Positions 18,477-28,900 are shown, counted from the first letter of the stretch. The stretch is 64,000 nucleotides of DNA from Tenacibaculum agarivorans (GCF_001936575.1 NZ_MSMP01000007.1:1-64000), one strand, 5' to 3'. Numbers and translations are program-made. The notes: generated from the letters alone by a model not told the origin.

Positions 18477-18503
18477 ACAATCATAAAATTGGTTGTATAT
18501 TTG
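18469..18503 (+). promoter_or_regulatory. miaB: miaB operon promoter
   Basis: TTTG at 18469-18472 and TATATTTG at 18496-18503 are 23 bases apart, fitting the Bacteroidetes -33/-7 pattern. The -7 box contains the alternative TTG start at 18493, which excludes that start and supports the ATG at 18529. Confidence 0.65.
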
Positions 18504-18528
18504 CCGCCTACTTAGAAGAGATACGAAT

Positions 18529-19983
18529 ATGGATCAGATTGAAAAAGTTATAGACGAAAAAAAACAGGGAAAACCTCTATTAACTGAGCAAAAAGAAGGT
18601 AATGCAAAAAAACTTTTCATTGAAAGTTACGGTTGCCAAATGAATATGAATGACAGTGAAATTGTCGCTGCAATTCTTGCTGAACAAGGTTTTAATACCA
18701 CAGGCAATATTGAAGAAGCCGATTTAGTTCTAGTAAACACTTGCTCTATCAGAGAAAAAGCGGAACAAACTGTTAGAAATAGACTTCAAAAATACAATCA
18801 CGCTAAAAAGCGAAACCCTAAAATGAAAGTAGGAGTTCTAGGTTGTATGGCTGAACGATTAAAAGCGAAGTTTTTAGAAGAAGAGAAAATAGTAGATTTA
18901 GTAGTAGGGCCTGATGCTTATAGAGATTTACCAAATCTTGTTGAAGAAGTTGAAGCAGGTAGAGATGCTGTTAATGTTATCCTTTCTAAAGAAGAAACTT
19001 ATGCTGATGTTTCTCCTGTTCGCTTAAATTCTAATGGAGTTTCTGCTTTTGTGTCGATTACCAGAGGTTGTGATAATATGTGTACTTTTTGTGTAGTACC
19101 TTTTACACGTGGTAGAGAACGCAGTAGAGATCCGCAAAGTATTATTGAAGAAATTCGATCAATGCATGATCAGAATTTTAAAGAGATTACATTACTAGGA
19201 CAAAATGTTGATTCTTATTTATGGTATGGTGGCGGACTAAAGAAAGATTTCAACAAAGCTTCTGAAATGGCTAAGGCAACTGCTGTAAATTTTGCACAAC
19301 TTTTAGATATGTGTGCTACTGAGTTTCCAAAAATGCGTTTCCGTTTTTCGACTTCTAATCCACAAGACATGACCTTAGATGTAATTCATGTAATGGCTAA
19401 GCATAAAAATATTTGTAAATACATCCATTTACCAATCCAAAGTGGGAGTAATACTATGCTTAAAGCTATGAACCGTTTGCATACTAGGGAAGAATATTTA
19501 GAATTAGTAGAAAACATATACAAGATTATTCCTGAAATGAACTTAAGTCAAGATATGATTGCCGGTTTCTGTGGTGAAACTGAAGAAGATCATCAAGATA
19601 CACTTGACTTAATGGAGAAGGTAAAATATAGTTTCGGATTTATGTTTGCGTATTCAGAAAGACCTGGAACTTTAGCTGCTAAAAAAATGGAAGACGATAT
19701 TCCATTAGAAGTTAAGAAAAGAAGATTACAAGAAATCATAAATCTTCAACAAGAACACAGTTTATACAGAGCCAAAGAACATGTTGGTAAAGTTCAAGAG
19801 GTGCTCATTGAAGGAACGTCTAAGAAAAGTGAAAATGAATGGAAAGGACGTAATACTCAAAACACTGTAGTTGTATTCCCTAAAGAACATTATAAATTAG
19901 GTGATTTTGTGAATGTAAAAATAGAAGATTGTACTTCAACAACATTGAAAGGTGTTGCTGTTGGATATTCAGAAAACAATTAA
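18529..19983 (+). CDS. miaB: MiaB, tRNA i6A37 methylthiotransferase
   Basis: Radical-SAM methylthiotransferase of 484 residues that converts i6A37 to ms2i6A37 in tRNA. The N-terminal UPF0004 domain holds the cluster cysteines in SYGCQMN, NTCSIR and LGCMAE; the radical SAM motif CxxxCxxC is in RGCDNMCTFCVVPF; a TRAM domain closes the protein (about 415-480). All ligands are present. The ATG at 18529 is used because the upstream TTG lies inside the promoter. It heads a plus-strand run with the sigma-54 activator, lptE, a TPR protein and secG. Confidence 0.97.
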   Translation: MDQIEKVIDEKKQGKPLLTEQKEGNAKKLFIESYGCQMNMNDSEIVAAILAEQGFNTTGNIEEADLVLVNTCSIREKAEQTVRNRLQKYNHAKKRNPKMKVGVLGCMAERLKAKFLEEEKIVDLVVGPDAYRDLPNLVEEVEAGRDAVNVILSKEETYADVSPVRLNSNGVSAFVSITRGCDNMCTFCVVPFTRGRERSRDPQSIIEEIRSMHDQNFKEITLLGQNVDSYLWYGGGLKKDFNKASEMAKATAVNFAQLLDMCATEFPKMRFRFSTSNPQDMTLDVIHVMAKHKNICKYIHLPIQSGSNTMLKAMNRLHTREEYLELVENIYKIIPEMNLSQDMIAGFCGETEEDHQDTLDLMEKVKYSFGFMFAYSERPGTLAAKKMEDDIPLEVKKRRLQEIINLQQEHSLYRAKEHVGKVQEVLIEGTSKKSENEWKGRNTQNTVVVFPKEHYKLGDFVNVKIEDCTSTTLKGVAVGYSENN

Positions 19984-20066
19984 TAAAAAGTCCTAAGGAG
20001 AAACACCAAAGTCAAAAAGTTATTTATTAATATGAACTTTTCTCTTTAAACTTTAGACTAAAAAGC

Positions 20067-21287
20067 ATGGAAAACTTACAAGCAGTAAAACAACGATTTG
20101 GAATTATTGGTAATGACATTCACCTAAACAGAGCTATAGAAAAAGCTGTAAGGGTTGCTCCTACCGATATTTCAGCTTTAGTTATTGGTGAAAGTGGAGT
20201 TGGAAAAGAAAGTATTCCTAAAATTATTCATCAACTATCTCATAGAAAACATGCTAAATATATAGCAGTAAACTGTGGAGCAATTCCAGAAGGAACCATA
20301 GACAGTGAATTGTTTGGACATGAAAAAGGAGCTTTTACTGGAGCTACACAAACGCGAAAAGGATATTTTGAAGTTGCTGATGGAGGGACTATATTTTTAG
20401 ATGAAGTTGGTGAATTACCTTTAACTACTCAAGTTCGTTTATTACGTGTCCTCGAGAATGGTGAATTTATCAAGGTTGGTTCTTCTCAGGTTCAAAAAAC
20501 TAATGTTCGTATTGTAGCTGCTACGAATGTAAACATGCAAGACGCTATTAGAAAAGGGAAATTTAGAGAAGATTTATATTATCGTTTAAGCACTATAGAA
20601 ATTGCTCTTCCTCCTTTAAGAGAACGAGGAAATGACATTCATTTACTATTTAGAAAATTTGCTTCTGATTTTGCACAGAAGAATAGAATACCAGTAATTC
20701 GCTTAGATGAAAATGCCAGTAAAATTCTTTTAAATTATAATTTCCCTGGAAATATTAGACAGCTAAAAAATATTGCTGAGCAAGTTTCAATCATGGAAGA
20801 AAACAGAATTATTTCTCCAGAAATTTTAACGCAATATTTACCTAATAACTCAAGTAATTTACCAATGCTTGTTGATTCTTCTTCATCTTCTAATGATTTT
20901 TCTACAGAACGAGATATTATGTACAAAATCTTATTCGATATGAGGAATGACATTAATGATCTCAAGAAATTAACATTAGATTTAATGCAGAGTGGAAATG
21001 TGCAAGAGGTAAAAGAAGAAAACAGAGGATTAATTCAACGTATTTACAATGATCCTCCTCCTTCTCACAGCGTGGAAGTAGTAGAATTACCAGAAGTTTC
21101 TTCTCAGAACAATTATGATTTTATTGAGACTATTGAAGAACACGAAAACTTATCTTTACAAGAAAAAGAAGTTGAAATGATCAAGAAATCATTAGAAAGA
21201 AATAGAGGTAAACGAAAATTGGCGGCAAAAGAGCTTGGGATTTCCGAGCGAACATTATACCGTAAAATCAAACAATACGATTTGTAA
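20067..21287 (+). CDS. Sigma-54 dependent transcription activator (AAA+, Fis HTH)
   Basis: Enhancer-binding protein of 406 residues without an N-terminal receiver or sensor domain: the AAA+ domain begins almost at once. It has Walker A GESGVGKES (41-49), the sigma-54 contact motif GAFTGA (88-93), Walker B GGTIFLDEVGEL and the usual arginine fingers (REDLYYRL). The C-terminus (about 365-406) is a Fis-type helix-turn-helix, LAAKELGISERTLYRKIK. A variable linker with acidic residues lies between. Without a sensory domain its control is unclear. Gene order miaB-activator-lptE-TPR-secG is, to my knowledge, conserved in Flavobacteria. A sigma-54-like promoter precedes groES nearby. Confidence 0.93.
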   Translation: MENLQAVKQRFGIIGNDIHLNRAIEKAVRVAPTDISALVIGESGVGKESIPKIIHQLSHRKHAKYIAVNCGAIPEGTIDSELFGHEKGAFTGATQTRKGYFEVADGGTIFLDEVGELPLTTQVRLLRVLENGEFIKVGSSQVQKTNVRIVAATNVNMQDAIRKGKFREDLYYRLSTIEIALPPLRERGNDIHLLFRKFASDFAQKNRIPVIRLDENASKILLNYNFPGNIRQLKNIAEQVSIMEENRIISPEILTQYLPNNSSNLPMLVDSSSSSNDFSTERDIMYKILFDMRNDINDLKKLTLDLMQSGNVQEVKEENRGLIQRIYNDPPPSHSVEVVELPEVSSQNNYDFIETIEEHENLSLQEKEVEMIKKSLERNRGKRKLAAKELGISERTLYRKIKQYDL

Positions 21288-21316
21288 TTATTGCAAATTA
21301 TAACTTGAATCTAAAA

Positions 21317-21832
21317 ATGAAACATAAAATTTCAATATTTCTAGCTGTTTTTAGCTTTGTTTTTCTTGCTGGTTGTGGAGTTTATTCCTTTTCCGGTGGA
21401 AATACTGGTGATGCTAAAACTATACAAATCAACTTTTTCCCAAATCAAGCTCCTTTAATAGAACCTACGTTAAGCCAACGATTCACTCAAGAATTACAGG
21501 ATTTATTTACACGTCAAACTAACTTAACTTTAGTAAGATCTGGAGGTGATTTACAATTTGAAGGAGAAATTACAGATTATAGAATTACTCCTATGAGTGC
21601 TACAGCTAGCCAAGGTACACAAACTGCAGCACAAAACAGATTAACAATAACTGTTAATGTTCGTTTTACTAATACTCTGAAAGAGGAAGATGATTTTGAA
21701 AGACAATTTTCATTCTATCATGATTATGGAGCTTCTGAACAACTAGCAGGTGGAGTTTTGGATTCTGCTTTAGAAATTATATTACCGAGAATCCATCAAG
21801 ATATTTTTAACGCTTCTGTAGCTAAATGGTAA
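21317..21832 (+). CDS. lptE: LptE, LPS-assembly lipoprotein
   Basis: Outer-membrane lipoprotein of 171 residues with lipobox LAGC (C20) and the family opening CGVYSFSG. LptE plugs the LptD barrel that inserts lipopolysaccharide in the outer leaflet. The ATG at 21317 begins a normal lipoprotein signal; the TTG twelve bases upstream would add four residues and is not needed. The gene overlaps the following TPR gene by seven bases. Confidence 0.9.
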   Translation: MKHKISIFLAVFSFVFLAGCGVYSFSGGNTGDAKTIQINFFPNQAPLIEPTLSQRFTQELQDLFTRQTNLTLVRSGGDLQFEGEITDYRITPMSATASQGTQTAAQNRLTITVNVRFTNTLKEEDDFERQFSFYHDYGASEQLAGGVLDSALEIILPRIHQDIFNASVAKW

Positions 21833-22542
21833 AAGAAAATTACATAGAAATCCTTACTGATATTCAAAAAATAAAATCTTTTAATTCTCAAGAATTAAAA
21901 AACATAATTGATGATTATCCTTATTTTCAATCTGCTAGAGCTTTGTACTTAAAAGCACTTAAGGATCAAAAAAGTTTTAGACACAACAATGAACTAAAAA
22001 TAACTGCAGCATACACATTAGATAGGTCTGTTTTATTTAACTTCATTACTTCTGAAATTTTTAGTACAGCTACTGCTGACAAGGAAATAAACTCTAACAT
22101 TGACACTGAAGAAATTGTAAGTGAAGAGGTTAAAACCCCTAAACAAAAAATTGAACAAGAGCTAGAGATTGGTAAACCGTTTACTTTTACTAAAAATGAA
22201 TCTTATTCATTTAATCAATGGCTACAATTATCTTCTTCAACAACACCTGCTCCAAAAGAAAGAAATGAAAAAGAATTGCAAGAAGATATTATCAATAAAT
22301 TTATAGCTAACAATCCGAAAATATCAAGAATAGACAAAAATGCAGTTCCTAATAATAAGCCCAACAAGGTAGATAAAGAACCTACTTTAATGACTGAAAC
22401 GTTAGCTAGAATTTATTTAGAACAAAAGAAATATGATAGTGCTATAAAAGCTTATGAAATATTAAGTTTGAAATATCCAGAAAAAAATAGTTTCTTTGCA
22501 GACCAGATTAAAAAAATACGAAATTTACAAAACATAAAATAA
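21826..22542 (+). CDS. TPR-containing protein between lptE and secG
   Basis: A 238-residue protein with no signal peptide. The N-terminal 60 residues form a short helical repeat (YFQSARALYLKALKDQ), the middle is a low-complexity acidic/Lys-rich linker, and residues about 190-235 form one or two TPR-like helix pairs (LARIYLEQKKYDSAIKAYE). It overlaps lptE by seven bases and its stop overlaps the secG ATG by one base, so it belongs to the operon. Similar proteins are conserved at this place in Flavobacteria; no function is assigned. Confidence 0.85.
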   Translation: MVKENYIEILTDIQKIKSFNSQELKNIIDDYPYFQSARALYLKALKDQKSFRHNNELKITAAYTLDRSVLFNFITSEIFSTATADKEINSNIDTEEIVSEEVKTPKQKIEQELEIGKPFTFTKNESYSFNQWLQLSSSTTPAPKERNEKELQEDIINKFIANNPKISRIDKNAVPNNKPNKVDKEPTLMTETLARIYLEQKKYDSAIKAYEILSLKYPEKNSFFADQIKKIRNLQNIK

Positions 22543-22877
22543 TGACAACGTACACTATACTATTAATTTTAATCTTAATCGTTGCAATTGCTTTAATTCT
22601 AATTGTAATGGTACAGAATCCTAAAGGAGGAGGTTTATCATCTACGTTTGGTGGTGGAGGTATGAATATTGGAGGTGTGCAAAACACCAATAACTTCTTA
22701 GATCGTACTACTTGGACATTAGCTATAGCAATGTTTGCTTTAATATTATTAGCTAATTTCGCAATTCCAAGAGGAAATAGCAACAACGCTCCAGATTTAA
22801 AAGAATCGTTAGATGGTATTGAGACTACTCAACCAGAACAACCAGCTGATCCAGCAACAAAAGATTCTGTTCAGTAA
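22542..22877 (+). CDS. secG: SecG, preprotein translocase subunit
   Basis: Small membrane subunit of the SecYEG channel, 111 residues. Helix 1 (about 4-25) is followed by the family motif VMVQNPKGGGLSS with a Gly-rich loop, then helix 2 (about 56-75) and an acidic, Pro/Glu-rich tail common in Bacteroidota. Start ATG overlaps the preceding stop (TAATG). It ends the operon; a strong terminator follows at 22909. Confidence 0.95.
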   Translation: MTTYTILLILILIVAIALILIVMVQNPKGGGLSSTFGGGGMNIGGVQNTNNFLDRTTWTLAIAMFALILLANFAIPRGNSNNAPDLKESLDGIETTQPEQPADPATKDSVQ

Positions 22878-22908
22878 TTGAATAGATACTTTTCAATATA
22901 ATATTAAA

Positions 22909-22940
22909 TGCCAACGATGACACGTTGGCATTCTTTTTTT
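22909..22940 (+). terminator. Rho-independent terminator after secG
   Basis: Perfect 8-base stem (22909-22916 with 22923-22930), a six-base loop and a T-rich tail of ten bases (22931-22940). Confidence 0.92.
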
Positions 22941-22992
22941 CTCAGAATACGTATTTTTTTTTAGCACAGTAAAATTGTCAGTTTTGTTCTAA

Positions 22993-23008
22993 TGGCATAA
23001 TTTCTGAC
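22993..23008 (+). promoter_or_regulatory. Sigma-54-like promoter of groES-groL
   Basis: TGGCA at 22993-22997 and CTGAC at 23004-23008 resemble the -24/-12 sigma-54 elements, with GG and the second-element G at nearly the right distance but A replacing the consensus C of GC. It is enclosed by a five-base inverted repeat, GTCAG (22977-22981) and CTGAC (23004-23008). The implied start is about 40 bases before the groES ATG. No CIRCE repeat is present. A sigma-54 activator gene lies 1.7 kb upstream. Confidence 0.4.
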
Positions 23009-23058
23009 GAATTGAAAAAGACGTAAATAAAGATTAATCAAAATTATTTAAAAATAAA

Positions 23059-23334
23059 ATGGGATTAAACATCAAACCTTTAGCAGACAGAGTTCTAGTA
23101 GAACCAGCTGCAGCTGAAACTACTACCGCTTCAGGAATTATTATACCTGATAATGCAAAAGAAAAACCACAAAAAGGAACTGTTGTTGCCGTTGGAAATG
23201 GTAAAAAGGATGAGCCTTTAACTGTAAAAGTTGGCGATACGGTTTTATATGGAAAATATTCTGGAACTGAACTTAAGTTTGAAGGAAAAGATTATTTAAT
23301 GATGAGAGAGTCTGATATTTTGGCCATCATCTAA
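23059..23334 (+). CDS. groES: GroES, co-chaperonin
   Basis: Heptameric lid of the GroEL chamber, 91 residues, full length. The opening [12 protein letters not shown] and the mobile-loop region [16 protein letters not shown] are typical; the C-terminal [12 protein letters not shown] closes the fold. It precedes groL by 79 bases; both should be heat-induced from one promoter. Confidence 0.98.
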   Translation: MGLNIKPLADRVLVEPAAAETTTASGIIIPDNAKEKPQKGTVVAVGNGKKDEPLTVKVGDTVLYGKYSGTELKFEGKDYLMMRESDILAII

Positions 23335-23407
23335 TCTTAATTAAGTAAACAAATCAACAATTTACCTATTGATTTAATAATAAAATATTAAATCATACAA
23401 ATTCTAA

Positions 23408-25048
<1,641 letters not shown>

Positions 25049-25109
25049 TTTTAGATTACAAATAGTTTAAAAACTCTGTCAAATATTTTTTTAAACTATA
25101 CACATATAC

Positions 25110-25141
25110 AAAAAGCAATCTCAAAATGAGATTGCTTTTTT
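25110..25141. terminator. Bidirectional-looking terminator after groL
   Basis: Nine-base perfect stem (25115-25123 with 25127-25135), three-base loop, flanked by A-run and T-run. It ends groESL; the next gene starts 24 bases later. Confidence 0.9.
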
Positions 25142-25165
25142 ATTTTTACGAAAATATACGATTAA

Positions 25166-26146
25166 ATGTACTATAAAAAGTTTCTTATCTTTTCTTTACT
25201 ATTACTCTTTTCAAATGGTGATGTATTTTCACAAGAATTAATTGAAATTAAACCCAATAATACTTCTCATAAATTCCCTTTTTTAAAATATCAAAATAAA
25301 CCAGACATTCAAGAAAAGGTAAATGCTTTTTTACAATTGAAGTACTTATTACATCTACCAAATGATTACAAAAACAATCCTTTTGAAAAAGTATTCAATA
25401 GAGAAATTGTTGCTAATGATTATGAATTTATCAATTGGAAACAACGAAAATTAAATGATAATATAATTTGTATTCAACTCGACCAAAAGTTGAACGGAAA
25501 GTCAGTGATTTATCTTGAACATTTCGATAAAAGAACAGGAGATTTTTTTGATTTATATGACCTTTTTAATAACAATGGAAAACAAAAACTTCATGAAGAA
25601 ATTTCAAAAAAAATCAAACAACTAGTAGATATTGGTAAAGTCCCATCTTTACAACATAATGTCAATATTTCTTATCGTTTACTTGAAGAACAATTAGAAA
25701 TTGTTTTTATCAAGATTACTAACGAGAAACTCATTTTAACTTATGATGCATTAAAACCATTTTTATCTGCATTTGGGAAAAACTTATTTTTCCCTTCAGA
25801 AGACATTATTAGAAGACCAGACTTATCTAACAAATTACTAAGAGCTGAAAGTGATTCATTTATGGGGAAAGACATCTATCATATTTTAATTCTTAAAGTC
25901 GCCACAGATGGTAAAACAAAGATCTACAAATGGAGAGATAAGCGTAAAAAAGCTGACAAGTATACCGAAGCTTTTGTGAAAAATGATAGTATTAAAGCTG
26001 ATGATTTTGTTTGGGATTCTTTACAAGAAAAGAAAGTACATGCTATGAACAAATTGCATTTAAAAAGATTAGATAATGATAGTGGCTGGAAAGGCGAAAT
26101 ACAATCTGGATCAATGGTACAATATTTAACTTTTAAAGAATACTAA
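25166..26146 (+). CDS. Exported protein of unknown function
   Basis: Not recognised. A 326-residue protein with a signal peptide (1-22, ending VFSQ), no lipobox cysteine, then a Lys/Asn-rich soluble body with no membrane segments. Repeated short aromatic/charged stretches near the end (TYDALKPFLSAFGKN, WKGEIQSGSM) suggest a compact beta domain but no family is identified. The start ATG is 25 bases after the groL terminator, so it should have its own promoter; none of TAnnTTTG form was found. It is 15 bases ahead of the 26162 gene, so the two may be co-transcribed. Confidence 0.6.
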   Translation: MYYKKFLIFSLLLLFSNGDVFSQELIEIKPNNTSHKFPFLKYQNKPDIQEKVNAFLQLKYLLHLPNDYKNNPFEKVFNREIVANDYEFINWKQRKLNDNIICIQLDQKLNGKSVIYLEHFDKRTGDFFDLYDLFNNNGKQKLHEEISKKIKQLVDIGKVPSLQHNVNISYRLLEEQLEIVFIKITNEKLILTYDALKPFLSAFGKNLFFPSEDIIRRPDLSNKLLRAESDSFMGKDIYHILILKVATDGKTKIYKWRDKRKKADKYTEAFVKNDSIKADDFVWDSLQEKKVHAMNKLHLKRLDNDSGWKGEIQSGSMVQYLTFKEY

Positions 26147-26161
26147 AAACATCTTCAAACA

Positions 26162-26665
26162 ATGGAAATCAATTTACCTAATAAACTCCTAAAAGCGTTA
26201 GAAAAAGAAGCTAAAAATGCCAATGTAAGTTTAAATGCACACATTATTAAAAAACTAGAATCAATAACGCCTCCAAGTGAATACATTGATCTCAAAGTTT
26301 TAGAAAAGGGATTACCTGTATTAGTAGATTTTTTAACTCAAATTCCAAGTGTAGATGTTCTTTCTAGCGATATAACCCCAGACGCATATTGGTGGATTAA
26401 ATTGAATATTGACATTCATCATCATCTTGCTTGGCAAGTTATACAAGAACTAGGATTTGTTCTAAATTACATTTCTATTCAGGAACCTATGCCTACGGTA
26501 TTTAAACCTGTTTCACCTCCTCCTTATTTAAATGGAGGACCTGAAGATTTTTTGTCTTGGACCATAGAATCTACTTATAATTATATTGATCCTAAATGGG
26601 TAAAAGACGTACTTGAAGGCAGACTTCCAAATCCTGTAAATGATGAAAGTAATTGGAATGGATAA
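26162..26665 (+). CDS. Unknown protein with ribbon-helix-helix-like N-terminus
   Basis: A 167-residue cytoplasmic protein. The first 35 residues (INLPNKLLKALEKEAKNANVS) resemble the strand and two helices of Arc/HicB-type ribbon-helix-helix DNA-binding domains. The remaining 130 residues are aromatic and His-rich (DIHHHLAWQV) and not recognised. Either it is a small regulator with a ligand domain or an antitoxin-like protein; no toxin gene of known family lies next to it. It follows the 25166 gene by 15 bases. Confidence 0.55.
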   Translation: MEINLPNKLLKALEKEAKNANVSLNAHIIKKLESITPPSEYIDLKVLEKGLPVLVDFLTQIPSVDVLSSDITPDAYWWIKLNIDIHHHLAWQVIQELGFVLNYISIQEPMPTVFKPVSPPPYLNGGPEDFLSWTIESTYNYIDPKWVKDVLEGRLPNPVNDESNWNG

Positions 26666-26730
26666 CATAAAGAGTTATATTGAATCCCGAACAAACAATG
26701 TAAACGAAACAACAGTCTAAAAAAATTATT

Positions 26731-27522
26731 ATGGGTTGGGATATTAGCTATCATCCGATTTCTAAAGAACAAATAATTGAACGATATTTTAATGTTCTTA
26801 ATGACAAATCGTTAATTACTGAATTATCTAATAAACATCAAATTAAAGATTTTTATGCTAAAAAATATGAAGAGCTAATAGATATTGCATTAGTTACTAC
26901 ACCTGAAGATGTTTTCGATAAAACTCATGGATACTACATAGCCGTTGTTCAAGGTTTTTTTGAAAAATATTTTTATGTAAGAGGTAGTGCTATTTCTTTT
27001 TTGGAAGGAGATGAGCTATCTAGGTATACTAAAAATTGGGAAGAAATTCTTCCTAAAGGTTTACTTACAGATGAAATACACAATCGGATTACAGAAAATT
27101 ACTGTTCTGGGAAATTCATTCCTAAAGAAAACATAACACAACTACTTGATGATTATGAAAATAATATAGAATTACAAGAAGTTATTCATACTTTATTTTC
27201 ACACAAACGTATTGCTATTTTTCTAAAAGCATTATACTATGCTCAAGACAAAGGACTTGGACTCTTAGAAGCTACCGAAGTAGTTGAACCTAATCCAATA
27301 GATTTAAATAGTTCTGCCTGTTATTCTAATCTTTTCAATTGTGATCCACAAGGAGCCTTACTATATCAAGAAACTGCGATGGAACAATTTGCAGAAATTG
27401 AAAAAGAAAAAGGTTTAGAATCTGGGACTATAGCATCTAATGCAGAATATGAAGTTAAAAACCATGAACCTGTGCAACAAAAAACTAAGAAGAGTTTTTG
27501 GAAACGATTATTTAAAAAGTAA
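26731..27522 (+). CDS. Unknown soluble protein with cationic tail
   Basis: Not recognised. The 263-residue protein opens MGWDISYHPISKEQ, is mostly helical by composition, and ends in a strongly basic, aromatic tail (KKSFWKRLFKK), which could touch membranes or nucleic acid. There is no signal peptide. It follows the 26162 gene by 65 bases and precedes a Crp/Fnr gene by 12 bases, so it may be regulated with that gene. No defence, toxin or immunity motif could be identified. Confidence 0.55.
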   Translation: MGWDISYHPISKEQIIERYFNVLNDKSLITELSNKHQIKDFYAKKYEELIDIALVTTPEDVFDKTHGYYIAVVQGFFEKYFYVRGSAISFLEGDELSRYTKNWEEILPKGLLTDEIHNRITENYCSGKFIPKENITQLLDDYENNIELQEVIHTLFSHKRIAIFLKALYYAQDKGLGLLEATEVVEPNPIDLNSSACYSNLFNCDPQGALLYQETAMEQFAEIEKEKGLESGTIASNAEYEVKNHEPVQQKTKKSFWKRLFKK

Positions 27523-27534
27523 TCCTCTTTTGCT

Positions 27535-28107
27535 ATGGAACACCATTTTTTACATACTATTTTTAAACCCGAAAACTTCTCTACAGAAGAACTTAAGTTA
27601 ATACTTGATCAATTCGAAAGTGTCACCTTTAAAAAAAATGATACTTTAATTGCAAAAGGCAAGATCGCTAATTACTATTATTTCTTAGAAAGTGGTTTTT
27701 TACGCTCGTATAGTATTAATTTAGAAGGAAATGATATTACTACAAAGTTTTTTTCTGAAAGTGATATTGTTATCGATTGGCATTCTTATTTTCTGAAAAA
27801 ACCTTGCAGAGAATCTACACAAGCTTTAACAAAAGGTAAATGCTGGAAAATACATTTTAATGATTTTATGAACTTATTTCATATTGAAGCTTTCAGAGAA
27901 GTGGGAAGAACTCGATTGGTTAACAATTATTTTGAACTTAAAAATCATTCGGTCTCCGTAATTGTAGATCAAGCTAAAGATCGTTATTTACAACTCATCA
28001 AATCCAAACCAAAACTAATTCAGAATGTTCCTCTTAAACATATAGCCACCTATTTAGGTATAACTGATACGTCTTTAAGTAGAATCCGAAAAGAAATAAC
28101 TCTTTAA
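27535..28107 (+). CDS. Crp/Fnr-family transcription regulator
   Basis: A 190-residue regulator of the short Bacteroidetes Crp/Fnr type. Residues about 10-110 form a cyclic-nucleotide-binding-like beta roll (FKKNDTLIAKGKIANYYYFLESGFLRSY); the C-terminal 40 residues hold the helix-turn-helix (LKHIATYLGITDTSLSRIRKE). Arginine-glutamate phosphate-binding residues for cAMP are not evident, so the ligand is unknown. It lies 12 bases before the seven-helix membrane gene at 28120, so the two probably form an operon. A second family member is at 29909 and a broken third at 47796. Confidence 0.88.
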   Translation: MEHHFLHTIFKPENFSTEELKLILDQFESVTFKKNDTLIAKGKIANYYYFLESGFLRSYSINLEGNDITTKFFSESDIVIDWHSYFLKKPCRESTQALTKGKCWKIHFNDFMNLFHIEAFREVGRTRLVNNYFELKNHSVSVIVDQAKDRYLQLIKSKPKLIQNVPLKHIATYLGITDTSLSRIRKEITL

Positions 28108-28119
28108 ATACTAACTTAT

Positions 28120-28818
28120 ATGTTCTCCAATCAAATACCTTTATTTATAAGTATACTTTTTCTTATTGCTTTTTGTTTTCCCATACTACTAATTGCTAAT
28201 TTATTTAAAGATACTTCTCAAAGTAATACAAGAAATAGAACTATACTATTTTACACTATATACTTAGCATTAGTAACAATAGCTAGTTATTATGGGTTAT
28301 TCGACACAATTTCTCTACCTCCTAAAATTATACAACTCACAACTTTCCCTCTATTATTATTTTATCTGATCATAATTAGTAATACTACTTTTTATAAAAA
28401 GGCATTAAAAAAAATAGCTTTATCTAAATTAATACAAATCCATATTTTTAGACTTATCGGCAGTACCTTTATCATTCTATATGGTTATAGCTTACTTCCA
28501 AAGTCTATTGCTTTAATTGCCGGGATTGGTGATATAACTACTGCTATATCTTCATTATTTGTTGCTAAAGCAGTAATAAATCAAAAGAGCTATGCTAAAA
28601 ATCTTGCTTTAATTTGGAATACTTTCGGAATGCTTGATATCCTAGTAACTTCTACATTGGCTATACTATTAACAAAAAAGAGTATCGATACAGGTAGTTT
28701 AGGTGTTGAGTTCTTAGCTGAATTTCCATTTTGTTTTATTCCAGCCTTTGCTCCTGCTACTATTTTATTTCTTCATATCTCTACTTTCAAAAAAATCTTA
28801 AACCCTAAATACGCTTAA
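28120..28818 (+). CDS. Seven-helix membrane protein, paralogue of 32840
   Basis: An unassigned inner-membrane protein of 232 residues with about seven hydrophobic helices. It is clearly related to the protein encoded at 32840-33577: both share LPPKIIQLTT/LPPRIIIITV after helix 2, IHIFRLIG/IHVFRFVG, GIGDI, the helix WNTFGMLDI/WNIIGLADI and the C-terminal signature IPAFAPATI(L/I)FLHI. No known transporter or enzyme motif. It follows a Crp/Fnr gene by 12 bases. Confidence 0.8.
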   Translation: MFSNQIPLFISILFLIAFCFPILLIANLFKDTSQSNTRNRTILFYTIYLALVTIASYYGLFDTISLPPKIIQLTTFPLLLFYLIIISNTTFYKKALKKIALSKLIQIHIFRLIGSTFIILYGYSLLPKSIALIAGIGDITTAISSLFVAKAVINQKSYAKNLALIWNTFGMLDILVTSTLAILLTKKSIDTGSLGVEFLAEFPFCFIPAFAPATILFLHISTFKKILNPKYA

Positions 28819-28827
28819 AGTTGTTTT

Positions 28828-28843
28828 CTTGTCATATGCCAAG
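28828..28843. promoter_or_regulatory. Crp/Fnr-like operator candidate
   Basis: CTTG and CAAG arms around an eight-base centre give TTG-N8-CAA, the spacing of Crp/Fnr half-sites. The sequence TTGTCATA is shared with the site at 32777-32794. It lies 57 bases before the YciI-like gene. Confidence 0.4.
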
Positions 28844-28864
28844 TTTTTTCTGAGCCTTCATTTT

Positions 28865-28872
28865 TAGTTTTG
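28865..28872 (+). promoter_or_regulatory. Candidate -7 box of the YciI-SRPBCC pair
   Basis: TAGTTTTG fits TAnnTTTG, 28 bases before the ATG at 28901. The operator-like site at 28828-28843 sits roughly where a -33/-40 element would be, as expected for an activator site. Confidence 0.4.
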
Positions 28873-28900
28873 AAGTGTTATTAATTTTAAACTAAAAAAC

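Noticed and set aside
20735..20965. Antisense ORF inside the sigma-54 activator gene
   Set aside because: Codon pattern follows the sense gene; no ribosome-binding site or homology.
22960..23058. CIRCE element upstream of groES
   Set aside because: TTTAGCAC is seen at 22959-22967 but the matching arm is missing.
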